In this document: positions 42,513 through 51,336 of the stretch, one piece after another
Layout of the letters: every line of letters begins with the position of its first letter
How positions within the stretch are numbered: the stretch's first letter is position 1
DNA from: Ferrimonas balearica
GTDB lineage: Bacteria; Pseudomonadota; Gammaproteobacteria; Enterobacterales; Shewanellaceae
DNA length: 64,000 bases
NCBI RefSeq assembly: GCF_019802085.1
Contig: NZ_JAHVHV010000005.1
Span: 213,234 to 277,233, forward strand
Reading direction: 5' to 3'
Notes under the pieces: model-generated
Told to the model about the DNA's origin: nothing
The model's input: only the letters and a program-made list of their open reading frames with translations
Databases searched by the model: none
Program-made: the position numbers and the translations under genes

Positions 42513-43772
42513 TCAGAGGCTCGGCCGGGGGGCCCGGCTGCCCTTGGTACCATAAAAGGCGATGTAGGCGTAGCAGATAAGCGGCAATACGAAGGCCACC
42601 TGGATCCCCCACTGGTCCGCCACCAGACCCGCCAGCATGGGGATGATGGCCCCGCCGACGATGGCCAGGCAGAGGATCCCGGAGCCTTGGCTGGTGTGCT
42701 GCTTCAGATCCTGAATGGCCAGGCTGAAGATGGTGGGGAACATGATGGAGTTGCACAGCCCCACCAGCAGCAGAGACCACATCGCCATGGTGCCACTGCT
42801 CATCATGGCAACGCTGACCAGCAGCACGGCGCCGACGGCGTTGAAGGCCAGGGCCTTGCCGGCGGGCACCTTCTGCATCACGGCGGCACCGATAAAGCGG
42901 CCCACCATGGCGCCCCCGAAGTAGTAGGCGATGTAGTTGGCCGCCTCGGCGTGGTTCAGGCCGCCGATCTCCGGCTGGGCCAGGAAGCTGACCAGGAAGC
43001 TGCCGATGGCCACCTCGGCGCCCACGTAGACAAAGATCCCCACGGCGCCCAGCACCAGGTGGGGGTAGCGCCAGGCGTTACCAGCCAGTGCCTTGCCGGC
43101 CTGGGCGGGGGCTTTGAGCCCCAGCAGCGGCAGCTTGAGCACCATAAACACCAGCGCCAGCACAAAGAGGGCACCGGCCAGGATGAGGTAGGGCACCTGG
43201 ACGTCGGCGGCGGTGGGCTCCAGGCTGGGGTCGTGGGCGGCGGCGAGGATCAGCCAGCTGCCAAAAAAGGGCGCCACGGTGGTGCCGAAGGAGTTGAACG
43301 CCTGGGTCAGGGTGAGGCGGGAGGAGGCGGTTTCCGCCGGCCCCAGCACGCTGACGTAGGGGTTGGCGGCCACCTGCAAGGTGGTGATCCCCGAGGCCAG
43401 GACAAAGAGGGCGGCGAGGAACATCCAGTAGGAGGCGTAGCTGGCGGAGGGGTAGAACATCAAGCAGCCGATGCAGGCCACCACCAGGCCCACCACGATC
43501 CCCTTCTGGTAGCCGATGCGGCCCACCAGGGCCCCCGCCGGGATGGAGACCAGGAAGTAGGCACCAAAGAAGCAGAACTGCACCAGCATCGCCTGGGTAT
43601 AGTTCAGTTCAAACAGCCCCTTGAGGTAGGGGATCAGGATGTCGTTGAGGCAGGTCAGAAAGCCCCACATAAAAAACAGCGAGGTGAGGGCCACCAGAGC
43701 GAATCGGTACTGGCCCGGTTTGGCGTGGGCCAGCGGGGCGGCCGCGTCGGTGGATAGGGGGGTGTCTGCCAT
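42513..43772 (-). CDS. Sugar MFS transporter (FucP/GluP-like)
   Basis: 419 residues, 12 membrane helices. Landmarks: [28 protein letters not shown] (typical of glucose/galactose and fucose:H+ symporters) and [13 protein letters not shown] in the first half. It brings the monosaccharide made by the GH3 and GH1 enzymes into the cytoplasm. The frame is open to 43874, but ATG 43772 (GGGAGAAGCAAG before it) is the family start. Its upstream region contains the LacI operator at 43886-43901. Confidence 0.92.
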   Translation of the reverse strand: MADTPLSTDAAAPLAHAKPGQYRFALVALTSLFFMWGFLTCLNDILIPYLKGLFELNYTQAMLVQFCFFGAYFLVSIPAGALVGRIGYQKGIVVGLVVACIGCLMFYPSASYASYWMFLAALFVLASGITTLQVAANPYVSVLGPAETASSRLTLTQAFNSFGTTVAPFFGSWLILAAAHDPSLEPTAADVQVPYLILAGALFVLALVFMVLKLPLLGLKAPAQAGKALAGNAWRYPHLVLGAVGIFVYVGAEVAIGSFLVSFLAQPEIGGLNHAEAANYIAYYFGGAMVGRFIGAAVMQKVPAGKALAFNAVGAVLLVSVAMMSSGTMAMWSLLLVGLCNSIMFPTIFSLAIQDLKQHTSQGSGILCLAIVGGAIIPMLAGLVADQWGIQVAFVLPLICYAYIAFYGTKGSRAPRPSL

Positions 43773-43855
43773 CTTGCTTCTCCCGGAGTCGTTGTTGTTG
43801 GTATCGGTGTGAAGGCCGGAGTGCAATGCCCAGGCAACGGATTTGTCGTCAACGG

Positions 43856-43884
43856 TTGACCTGGCATCCCGCAATCACTAGTCT
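43856..43884 (+). promoter_or_regulatory. Putative promoter of the GH1 operon
   Basis: TTGACC at 43856-43861 and TAGTCT at 43879-43884 with a 17-bp spacer, directly followed by the LacI operator. The same geometry recurs before the TonB receptor gene. The implied 5' leader is about 190 bases. Confidence 0.6.
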
Positions 43885-43885
43885 C

Positions 43886-43901
43886 ATGAAAGCGCTTACA
43901 T
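43886..43901. promoter_or_regulatory. LacI-family operator (GH3/MFS - GH1 divergent gap)
   Basis: ATGAAAGCGCTTACAT contains the CG-centred palindrome typical of LacI/GalR proteins. It is the exact reverse complement of the site at 48011-48026. The 310-bp gap between the MFS and GH1 starts shows no other clear element besides the promoter. Confidence 0.82.
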
Positions 43902-44082
43902 TGTTGGCGCAATGTGAATAAGAAGTCAACGCCGCCGAATGGCATTACGAACAGAGCGGCGCAGCGCACCGCCAGCGGGGGGCGCTCGGGGCCGGGAGGG
44001 CACCGAGGCCCAGGGTGAGGGTCGGACGTCATTGGCACCGGCCGCGTGGTCTCGCACACCGCTTCCGACGACAGCGAACAGG

Positions 44083-45438
44083 ATGACAAGCAACAGCATG
44101 AAATTGGAACTTCCCCACGACTCGCGGCTGCGCCAGCGCGATTTTCTTTACGGCGTGGCCACCGCCTCCTTTCAGATCGAGGGCGGCGCCAAGCACCGTC
44201 AACCCTGCATCTGGGACACCTTCTGCGCCACCCCCGGCAAAGTTCGGGATGGCTCCGATGGCCAGGTGGCCTGCGATCACTACCACCGCTGGCCCGAGGA
44301 TCTGGACCTCATCCAGTCCCTCGGAGTGGACGCCTATCGCCTCTCCATCTCCTGGGGCCGGCTGCTCAATCAGGACGGTTCGGTCAACCCGGACGGGGCC
44401 CGCTTCTACCTCGAGTTGCTCGATGGGCTCAAGGCCCGGGGGATCAAGGCCTTCGTCACCCTCTACCACTGGGACCTGCCCCAGCACCTGGAGGACGCCG
44501 GCGGCTGGCTCAACCGGGACACCGCCTACCGCTTCGCCGAGTACGCCGATAAGGCCAGCCGTCTGTTCGGCGACCGGGTCCACGCCTACGCCACCTTGAA
44601 CGAACCCTTCTGCAGCGCCTACCTGGGGTACGAAGTGGGCATTCACGCCCCGGGGCTGGCCCAGCCCGCCTACGGGCGCCAGGCGGCCCACCACCTGCTG
44701 CTGGCCCACGGCCTGGCGATGGCGGTCCTCAAGCGCAACTGCCCCGACACCCCAAGCGGCATCGTGCTCAACTTCACCCCCTGCTACCCCCACAGCGACA
44801 GCGAGGGGGACCGGGCCGCGGCGGCCTACGCCGACGACTACATCAACCAGTGGTACATCCGGCCGCTGTTCGAGGGGCGCTACCCCGAGATCATCGAGAC
44901 GTTGCCGGAAGCGGTGAAACCGACCATCGAACCCGGCGACATGGATGTGATCGGGCACCCGCTGGATTTTCTCGGGGTCAATTTCTACACCCGGGAGGTG
45001 TACCAGGCGGCCGCGGATGCGCCCTTTCAGACCGTCCACCTGGAGGCGGTGGAGCGCACCGACATCGGCTGGGAGGTCTACCCCCAGGCGCTGACGGATC
45101 TGCTGGTCTCTTTGCACCGGCGCTACCCCCTGCCACCGGTCTACATCACAGAAAACGGCGCCGCCATGGCGGACCAGTGGCAGGGCGAAGGGGTGCAGGA
45201 TGAGGACCGCACCCGCTACTACCAACGCCATCTGGAGGCGCTGCATCATGCCATCGAGCAGGGGGTGGACGTGCGCGGCTACTTCGCCTGGAGCCTGATG
45301 GACAACTTCGAGTGGGCCGAGGGCTACCTCAAACGGTTCGGGATCGTGTACGTTGACTATCCCAGTCAGCGACGCATCATCAAGGACAGCGGCCTGGCCT
45401 ACCGGGACTTCATCCAGTCCCGGACTGAAACGCCATAA
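44083..45438 (+). CDS. GH1 beta-glucosidase
   Basis: 451 residues, cytoplasmic (no signal peptide). GH1 barrel: FLYGVATASFQIEGG, acid/base Glu174 in TLNEPFCSAYLGYE and nucleophile Glu357 in YITENGAA. It hydrolyses beta-glucosides and cello-oligosaccharides to glucose. Two ATGs (44083, 44098) fit; neither has a perfectly placed ribosome site. The open frame to 43939 would add a low-complexity, Arg/Pro-rich segment and is rejected. The next gene is 30 bases downstream. Confidence 0.94.
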   Translation: MTSNSMKLELPHDSRLRQRDFLYGVATASFQIEGGAKHRQPCIWDTFCATPGKVRDGSDGQVACDHYHRWPEDLDLIQSLGVDAYRLSISWGRLLNQDGSVNPDGARFYLELLDGLKARGIKAFVTLYHWDLPQHLEDAGGWLNRDTAYRFAEYADKASRLFGDRVHAYATLNEPFCSAYLGYEVGIHAPGLAQPAYGRQAAHHLLLAHGLAMAVLKRNCPDTPSGIVLNFTPCYPHSDSEGDRAAAAYADDYINQWYIRPLFEGRYPEIIETLPEAVKPTIEPGDMDVIGHPLDFLGVNFYTREVYQAAADAPFQTVHLEAVERTDIGWEVYPQALTDLLVSLHRRYPLPPVYITENGAAMADQWQGEGVQDEDRTRYYQRHLEALHHAIEQGVDVRGYFAWSLMDNFEWAEGYLKRFGIVYVDYPSQRRIIKDSGLAYRDFIQSRTETP

Positions 45439-45467
45439 CGAAAACGATAAAGCGCAAGGAGTCGCAC

Positions 45468-46796
45468 ATGGTTGGCGCCAAGGAAAAGATCGCCTACGGC
45501 TTGGGGGACACCGCCAGCAACATCGTGTTCCAGACGGTGATGCTGTTCCTCACCTACTTCTATACCGACATCTTCGGGATCTCACCGGCCTTTGTCGGCA
45601 CCATGTTCCTGGTGGTGCGGATCATCGACGCGGTGACCGATCCCCTGATGGGCAGCATCACGGATCGCACCCAAACCCGCTGGGGCAAGTTCCGCCCCTA
45701 CCTGTTGTGGTTTGCCCTGCCTTTTGGCCTTATCAGCGTGCTGGCCTTCACCACCCCGGATCTCTCGCCCCAGGGCAAGATGGTGTACGCCTTTGTCACC
45801 TACACGGCGCTGATGATGGTCTACACCGCCATCAACATCCCCTACTGCGCCCTGGGCGGGGTGCTGACCGCGGATCCCAAGGAGCGGGTGTCGGTCCAAT
45901 CCTACCGTTTTGTGTTCGCCATGCTCGGCGGCCTGCTGGTCTCAAGCCTGACCCTGCCCTTGGTGGAGTACTTCGGTCAGGGGGACAAGGCCAAGGGCTA
46001 CCAGCTCACCATGATGGCGATGAGCTGCCTGGGGGTAGGGCTGTTCCTGGCCTGCTTCTGGGGCACCCGGGAGCGGCTGCATCCGCCGGCGGAGCAGGAG
46101 GGGGATTTCAAGACCCTGTTCGCCTCCTTGTGGCAGAACGACCAGTGGCGGGTGCTCTGCGTCGCAGCGTTTTTCCTGCTCACCGGCAACGTGCTCAAGA
46201 CCACCCTGGCCATCTACTACGTCAAGTACTACCTGGGGGCGCCGAACAGCATCACTCTGTTCATCACCCTGGGGATGGTGGCCAACATCATCGGCTGCAT
46301 GTCCGCCCAGCCCCTGGCCAAGCGGGTGTGCAAGGTGAAGGCCTACATCGGGCTGCAGCTGCTGGCGGCGCTGGCCTGCGTCAGCGCCTACTGGATAGGC
46401 CCGGAACAGCACGGCCTGGCCTTTGGCGCCTACATGCTCTGGTGCGGCCTGTTTAACATGGCCACCCCGCTGCTGTGGGCCAAGATGGCGGACACCGTGG
46501 ATTACGGTCAGTACAAGACCGGGGTGCGGGTGACCGGCCTGGTCTACTCCTCGGTGATCTTCTTTATCAAGCTGGGCCTGGCGGTGGGCGGGGCGGCCGC
46601 CGGTTGGCTGCTGGCCGGTTACGGCTACCAGCCGGACAGCGTCCAGTCCCCGGAGGCGACCGCCGGGATCCTTATCTCCTTCACCCTCTACCCGGCCATC
46701 GGTTCGCTGGTGGTGGCGGTGGTGATGCGCTGGTACAAGCTCGACGCCCACAAGGTGGAGAAGATGACCATGCAAACCAATGGTTTGACTCAATAA
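45468..46796 (+). CDS. GPH-family sugar:cation symporter
   Basis: 442 residues and about 12 membrane helices. The GPH signature is clear: EKIAYGLGDTASNIVFQ at the N-terminus, RIIDAVTDPLMGSITDRTQTRWGKFRPY, and NIPYCALGGVLTADPKERVS. Substrates are glycosides, so it probably imports beta-glucosides or short oligosaccharides for GH1. Good ribosome site (AAGGAG). Cotranscribed with GH1 and the following LacI gene. Confidence 0.93.
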   Translation: MVGAKEKIAYGLGDTASNIVFQTVMLFLTYFYTDIFGISPAFVGTMFLVVRIIDAVTDPLMGSITDRTQTRWGKFRPYLLWFALPFGLISVLAFTTPDLSPQGKMVYAFVTYTALMMVYTAINIPYCALGGVLTADPKERVSVQSYRFVFAMLGGLLVSSLTLPLVEYFGQGDKAKGYQLTMMAMSCLGVGLFLACFWGTRERLHPPAEQEGDFKTLFASLWQNDQWRVLCVAAFFLLTGNVLKTTLAIYYVKYYLGAPNSITLFITLGMVANIIGCMSAQPLAKRVCKVKAYIGLQLLAALACVSAYWIGPEQHGLAFGAYMLWCGLFNMATPLLWAKMADTVDYGQYKTGVRVTGLVYSSVIFFIKLGLAVGGAAAGWLLAGYGYQPDSVQSPEATAGILISFTLYPAIGSLVVAVVMRWYKLDAHKVEKMTMQTNGLTQ

Positions 46797-46841
46797 GTTA
46801 GTGTTAGACTGCCCACGTTTGGAGAGTGAATCGGATTACTT

Positions 46842-47840
46842 ATGGCTACCATCTACGACGTTTCGGTCATGGCCGGAGTCTCACTGGCGACCGTGTCCAG
46901 AGTGGTCAACAACAACGCCAAGGTCAGCGAAAAGACCCGGCGCAAGGTGCTCGAGGCGATGGAGAAGCTGGATTACCGGCCCAACGCCATCGCCCGTTCC
47001 CTCGCCTCCAACCGCTCCGACAGCGTCGGGGTGCTGGTCTCCCAGCTGGAGGGGCCCTACTACGGCACCATGATGGCGAAGATCGAGGGCGCCCTGCGCG
47101 AAGCGGGCAAGCACGTGATCATCGCCGCCGGCCACGGCAACGAGGCCGAGGAGCGGGAGGGGGTGGAGTTTCTCCTCAACCGCGGCTGTGATGCCCTCAT
47201 CCTGGACGTCGAGTCGGTGTCCGACGACTACCTGGTGGAGCTGTGCCGGGGGGACACCCCCATAGTGCTCATTAACCGTTACGTGGACGGCATCGCCGAT
47301 CGCTGCATCTTCCTGGACAACGAACTGGGGGGCTACCTGGCCACCCGGCATGTGTTGGAGCAGGGGCACCAGCAGGTGGCCTACATCTCCGGCCCCCTCT
47401 ACAAGCTGGATGTGCGCCAGCGCCTGGCCGGCCATAAACGGGCCCTGGCGGAGCGGGGGCTCGCCTTTGATGAGGCGCTGTTCTTCGAGGGCGACTTCCA
47501 GGAGGACAGCGGCCGGGCCGGGGTGAACGGCTTCTTCGAGCAGGGCCGTCCCTTCACCGCGTTGGTCTGTGCCAACGACGGCATGGCTTCCGGCGCCATC
47601 GCCGCCGCCATGGAGCGGGGTCTGTCGGTGCCCAGCGATCTCTCGGTGATGGGCTATGACAACGTCCGCTTCCCCCAGTACACCACCCCCAAACTCTCCA
47701 CCGTCAGCAACCCCATCGCCCAGATGGGGCAGATGGCGGCGCTTTGGGTGCTAAAACACGTCTATCAGAAAGGCGAGGTGACCGTGGTGGGTGAGTTCGT
47801 GCCCGAGCTGGTGGTGCGCGACTCCGTCGGCAAGATCTGA
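46842..47840 (+). CDS. LacI-family transcription regulator
   Basis: 332 residues. The N-terminal helix-turn-helix (IYDVSVMAGVSLATVSRVVNN) and hinge helix (YRPNAIARSLAS) are followed by a periplasmic-binding-like sugar domain. It ends the GH1-GPH operon (46-base gap) and is the natural candidate to bind the operators at 43886-43901, 48011-48026 and perhaps 51249-51262. If so, it controls its own operon, the divergent MFS-GH3 pair and the TonB receptor. Confidence 0.94.
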   Translation: MATIYDVSVMAGVSLATVSRVVNNNAKVSEKTRRKVLEAMEKLDYRPNAIARSLASNRSDSVGVLVSQLEGPYYGTMMAKIEGALREAGKHVIIAAGHGNEAEEREGVEFLLNRGCDALILDVESVSDDYLVELCRGDTPIVLINRYVDGIADRCIFLDNELGGYLATRHVLEQGHQQVAYISGPLYKLDVRQRLAGHKRALAERGLAFDEALFFEGDFQEDSGRAGVNGFFEQGRPFTALVCANDGMASGAIAAAMERGLSVPSDLSVMGYDNVRFPQYTTPKLSTVSNPIAQMGQMAALWVLKHVYQKGEVTVVGEFVPELVVRDSVGKI

Positions 47841-47979
47841 CCGCAACATTATTTCGGTTTTTACCCTCATTGACCGGGGAGCCCTAGGCGGATCCCCGGC
47901 GCATTCCTGTCTTAAATTTCCATAAAAATCAGAACATTAATCTAAAAAATGGCCGCATAAACAAAAAGTCAACATTTCA

Positions 47980-48008
47980 TTGACATATGGCACCATCTCA
48001 CTTAGGTT
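47980..48008 (+). promoter_or_regulatory. Putative promoter of the TonB receptor gene
   Basis: Consensus TTGACA at 47980-47985, 17-bp spacer, TAGGTT at 48003-48008, then the LacI operator three bases later. It lies in the AT-rich right half of the 293-bp LacI-receptor gap; the left half holds only a weak CCGGGGA inverted repeat. Confidence 0.65.
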
Positions 48009-48010
48009 GA

Positions 48011-48026
48011 ATGTAAGCGCTTTCAT
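48011..48026. promoter_or_regulatory. LacI-family operator before the TonB receptor
   Basis: ATGTAAGCGCTTTCAT, the exact reverse complement of the site at 43886-43901. It overlaps the expected transcription start, a position for repression. Confidence 0.85.
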
Positions 48027-48049
48027 TTTGCGCTCAAGGGATTGGAAAG

Positions 48050-48088
48050 ATGAGTCAGTGGTACATGTTTCCGTCGACCGGATTTTAA
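48050..48088 (+). CDS. Possible 12-codon leader ORF
   Basis: ATG AGT CAG TGG TAC ATG ... TAA encodes 12 residues and is preceded by TTGGAAAG. It lies in the leader of the TonB receptor mRNA, 45 bases before the receptor start. Translation is possible but unproven, and no stem-loop attenuator is evident. Confidence 0.2.
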   Translation: MSQWYMFPSTGF

Positions 48089-48133
48089 AAACAGAAAGTT
48101 GTACCAGAGAAACGACTCGACAGGGGAGAGGGG

Positions 48134-51127
48134 ATGAACTCTGTAACCTTTAAACGGACCAAGCTGGCCACCAGCTTGTCACTGGCACTGGGGATGGGCG
48201 TCGCCGTGCCGGTTGTGGCGGCCGACGAGGATTCAGCGGACCAGGTGGAAGTGATCGAGGTGCGCGGGATCCGCGGCAGCCTGGTCAAATCCATGGACAT
48301 GAAGCGCGGCTCCGACGGCGTTGTGGACGCCATCAACGCCGAGGACATCGGTAAATTCCCGGACACCAACCTGGCGGAATCCCTGCAGCGGATCACCGGG
48401 GTGTCCATCGACCGCTCCAACGGCGAAGGCAGCCGGGTGACGGTACGGGGCTTCGGTCCGGACTACAACCTGGTGATGCTCAACCAGCGTCAGATGCCGG
48501 TGACCACCGGCTCGCGCTCCTTCGATTTTGCCAACATCGCCTCCGAGGCGGTGAGCGCCGTGGTGGTGGAGAAAACCAGCCAGGCCAAGAACCCCACCGG
48601 CGGCATCGGCTCCACCATCAACGTGCTGACCCATCGTCCGCTGAACTCCCCGGGCCTCAAGGCCACCTTCGGGGTCAAGGCGGTGGATGACGACTCCAGC
48701 CGCGATGGCGACATCACCCCCGAGGTCTCCGGCCTCTACTCCCAGACCTTTGCCGACGACAAGTTCGGCGTGCTGATCTCCGCCAGTTACCAGGAGCGGG
48801 AAAGCGGCAACCGTCAGGCCCAGGTGGGCACCGGCTGGCGCAGCTTCCCCGGCATCGTCGACCAGGACTGGAGTGGCAACAACGCCGAGTGGGGCGGGGT
48901 GCCCAAGGACGACAACCAGATCAACCGTCCCGGTGACGACGACGTCTACAGCGTCCCGCAGACCACCGTCTACCGCTTCGAAGAGCAGCAGCGTAAGCGG
49001 ACCAACGGTCAGCTGGTGCTGCAGTACGAGCCCATCGACTCGCTGCGCGCCACCGTGGATTACACCTACATGCGCAACGACGTGGACACTCAGTTCAACG
49101 ACGTGTCCGCCTGGTTCACCTTCGTACCCAGTGAAAACACCTGGAGCGACGGACCGGTCTCCTCACCCCTTATCTACTCCGAAACCTACCCCGGTGGCGG
49201 CGCGGATCTCTCCATGGCCGCCGGTGACTTCGGCACCCGTGACGAGAGCGGCTCCTTGGGGATCAACCTGACCTGGGCGGTCAACGATAAGCTGAGCCTG
49301 GAGCTGGATTACCACAACTCCTACGCCGAAGAGACCCCCAACAGCCCCTGGGGCAGCAGCAACACCCTGAGCACCGCGGCCTTTATCCGTAACAGCGCCG
49401 CCACCGATTTCACCGGTGAGATCCCGGTGCTGGCGGTGGGCATGGACAACCCGCTGGACCCCACCGACATGCGGGTCACCGGCTCGGTGTTCGGCTACAA
49501 CAAGAACCGCTCCGAGATTGAACAGACCCAGCTGTTCGGTGAGTACCTGTTCGATCATGGCGGCAGCATCGACTTCGGTCTGGCCATGACCGACGTGGAC
49601 AACCGCACCCAGTCCTCCAACGTTCAGCGTAACGACTGGGGCGGCGTGGGTGGCCCGGGGGATCTGGACCCGGCCTGGTTCCCGGAAGGGACGGTGCTGG
49701 ACCAGTTCGACGGCTCCAAAGGCGATTTCTCCCTCTACCAGGGCAGCGCCAGCACCATGCCGCTGAACACCATCTTCCTGTGGGACTTCGACGCCGTGCG
49801 TAACTACGCCGCCGCCAACTACGCCTCCAGCGTTGTGGGCGACTGTGGCAACGGTTTCTGCCCCACCACCAACTTCGACACCGACCGCTACACCCTGGAG
49901 GAGTCCATCTCGGCCTACTTCCAGTACAACTACGTCGGTGAGTGGGGCACCATGCCCTACGACTTCCACATCGGCCTGCGCTACGAGGACACCGACGTGA
50001 CCTCCACCGCCAAGGTGGTGGAGTACGACAGCGCCACCTGGATCGCCGAGACCGAGATCGCCCTGAACAGCACTGGCGGCAGCGTGTTCGAGACCCGTAC
50101 CGGGAGCTACGACTACTGGTTGCCCAACGTCAACTTCAACATCGAAGTGATGGACGATCTCTACCTGCGGGCGGCCTACAGCGAGACCATCGGTCGACCG
50201 GACTACGTCTCCATCCAGGGCGGCACCGTGCTGGGTACCCTGGCCAACCGGGGTGGCGGCAGCGGCAGCGGGGGTAACCCGGGCCTGTTGCCCCTCGAGT
50301 CCACCAACTACGACCTCTCCGCCGAGTGGTACTACGACGAAGCCAGCTACGTCTCCGTGGGCTACTTCCGCAAGGACGTGACCAATTTCATCGACAACAC
50401 CCCGTTCGATGAGAACGTCAACGGCATCACCAACCCGGCCGCCGGCCTGCTGGTGCAGGAAGCGATCGCCAACGGCGCCAGCACCGCACCGGAGCAGCGC
50501 CAGTGGATCCTGGACAACTACGGTCCGGACTCCCCGAACCCCAGCCCGCTGGTGAGCGTCAACGAGGCCAACGGCAACGTGGAGATACTCGGTGGCCCGG
50601 ATGACCCGCTGATGGACTTCCTCATCAACCGTCCGAGCAACACCAGCGACGAGCTGGACTTCGATGGCTGGGAGTTTGCGATACAGCACCTGTTCTGGGA
50701 TACCGGTTTCGGGGTGCAGGCCAACTACACCCTGGTGGACGCGGGGGAAGATTACGACAACGCCAACCTGGGCCGCGAAGGTGACGCGCCGCAGGAGGTG
50801 ATCGTCGGGATCAGTGACACCGCCAACGTGGTGGCCTTCTACGAGAACTACGGCTTCCAGGCCCGGGTGGCCTACAACTGGCGGGACGAGTTCTTGAACT
50901 CCACCGGCCAGGGGACCGGCGGTAACCCTCAGTACACCGAGGAGTACTACCAGATCGACTTCAGCGTCAGCTACGACATCCCGGTGTTGAAGGGTCTGAC
51001 GGTGTTTGTTGAAGGCCTGAACGTCACCGACGAGAAAGTACGGGTGCACGGTCGAGCCTGGAACCAGGTGCTCAACTACACCCAAACGGGTGCTCGTTAT
51101 AGCCTCGGTGCCCGTTACACCTTCTAA
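48134..51127 (+). CDS. TonB-dependent outer-membrane receptor (large, Caulobacter/Xanthomonas type)
   Basis: 997 residues. Signal peptide (LATSLSLALGMGVAVPVVAA, cleaved near 29), Ton-box-like VEVIEVRGIRGSL, plug domain (DTNLAESLQRITGVSIDRSNGEGSRVTVRGFGPDYN) and a 22-strand barrel ending in TGARYSLGARYTF with terminal Phe. This large type is associated with oligosaccharide uptake in marine and plant-associated bacteria. Its operator, shared with the glycosidase genes, supports a glucan-type substrate. Followed by a strong terminator, then the halogenase operon. Confidence 0.94.
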   Translation: MNSVTFKRTKLATSLSLALGMGVAVPVVAADEDSADQVEVIEVRGIRGSLVKSMDMKRGSDGVVDAINAEDIGKFPDTNLAESLQRITGVSIDRSNGEGSRVTVRGFGPDYNLVMLNQRQMPVTTGSRSFDFANIASEAVSAVVVEKTSQAKNPTGGIGSTINVLTHRPLNSPGLKATFGVKAVDDDSSRDGDITPEVSGLYSQTFADDKFGVLISASYQERESGNRQAQVGTGWRSFPGIVDQDWSGNNAEWGGVPKDDNQINRPGDDDVYSVPQTTVYRFEEQQRKRTNGQLVLQYEPIDSLRATVDYTYMRNDVDTQFNDVSAWFTFVPSENTWSDGPVSSPLIYSETYPGGGADLSMAAGDFGTRDESGSLGINLTWAVNDKLSLELDYHNSYAEETPNSPWGSSNTLSTAAFIRNSAATDFTGEIPVLAVGMDNPLDPTDMRVTGSVFGYNKNRSEIEQTQLFGEYLFDHGGSIDFGLAMTDVDNRTQSSNVQRNDWGGVGGPGDLDPAWFPEGTVLDQFDGSKGDFSLYQGSASTMPLNTIFLWDFDAVRNYAAANYASSVVGDCGNGFCPTTNFDTDRYTLEESISAYFQYNYVGEWGTMPYDFHIGLRYEDTDVTSTAKVVEYDSATWIAETEIALNSTGGSVFETRTGSYDYWLPNVNFNIEVMDDLYLRAAYSETIGRPDYVSIQGGTVLGTLANRGGGSGSGGNPGLLPLESTNYDLSAEWYYDEASYVSVGYFRKDVTNFIDNTPFDENVNGITNPAAGLLVQEAIANGASTAPEQRQWILDNYGPDSPNPSPLVSVNEANGNVEILGGPDDPLMDFLINRPSNTSDELDFDGWEFAIQHLFWDTGFGVQANYTLVDAGEDYDNANLGREGDAPQEVIVGISDTANVVAFYENYGFQARVAYNWRDEFLNSTGQGTGGNPQYTEEYYQIDFSVSYDIPVLKGLTVFVEGLNVTDEKVRVHGRAWNQVLNYTQTGARYSLGARYTF

Positions 51128-51152
51128 CGGCCCGGCATTGGCTATCTCCCAT

Positions 51153-51183
51153 GGGGGCAACGCGGTGTGTTGCCCCCTTTTTT
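51153..51183 (+). terminator. Terminator after the TonB receptor
   Basis: 9-bp stem GGGGGCAAC / GTTGCCCCC with a 7-base loop and six T residues. Confidence 0.92.
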
Positions 51184-51208
51184 ATGACCGGTCGGCGGGG
51201 CAAAACCG

Positions 51209-51237
51209 TTGGCCTCACCGGACCCCTGTAGTAAGGT
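51209..51237 (+). promoter_or_regulatory. Weak putative promoter of the halogenase operon
   Basis: TTGGCC at 51209-51214 and TAAGGT at 51232-51237 with a 17-bp spacer, just before the degenerate operator. The upstream terminator makes a separate promoter necessary unless readthrough occurs. Confidence 0.4.
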
Positions 51238-51248
51238 GGACCACAGGA

Positions 51249-51262
51249 TGAAAGCGGTTTCT
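51249..51262. promoter_or_regulatory. Degenerate LacI-type operator before the halogenase operon
   Basis: TGAAAGCGGTTTCT matches 12 of 14 positions of the symmetric ideal TGAAAGCGCTTTCA deduced from the two exact operators. It lies 11 bases after the putative -10. Confidence 0.45.
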
Positions 51263-51336
51263 TTTTGCCGCTGATGCGGCGGCAGACCGCGGCCGAGTCG
51301 CCTTTTGCGCGACCGGCTGACAAGGAGTACAAGGAC

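Noticed and set aside
40437..43757. 1106-residue open frame on the plus strand across GH3 and the MFS gene
   Set aside because: It is antisense to two clear protein families, with His/Gly/Val-rich composition typical of GC-rich shadow frames, and it has no domain or ribosome site.
43939..44082. 48-residue N-terminal extension of GH1
   Set aside because: Arg/Pro/Gly-rich and not family-like; more likely untranslated leader after the operator.
49163..51160. 665-residue minus-strand open frame opposite the TonB receptor
   Set aside because: Shadow of a full-length receptor; no motifs and no start signals.
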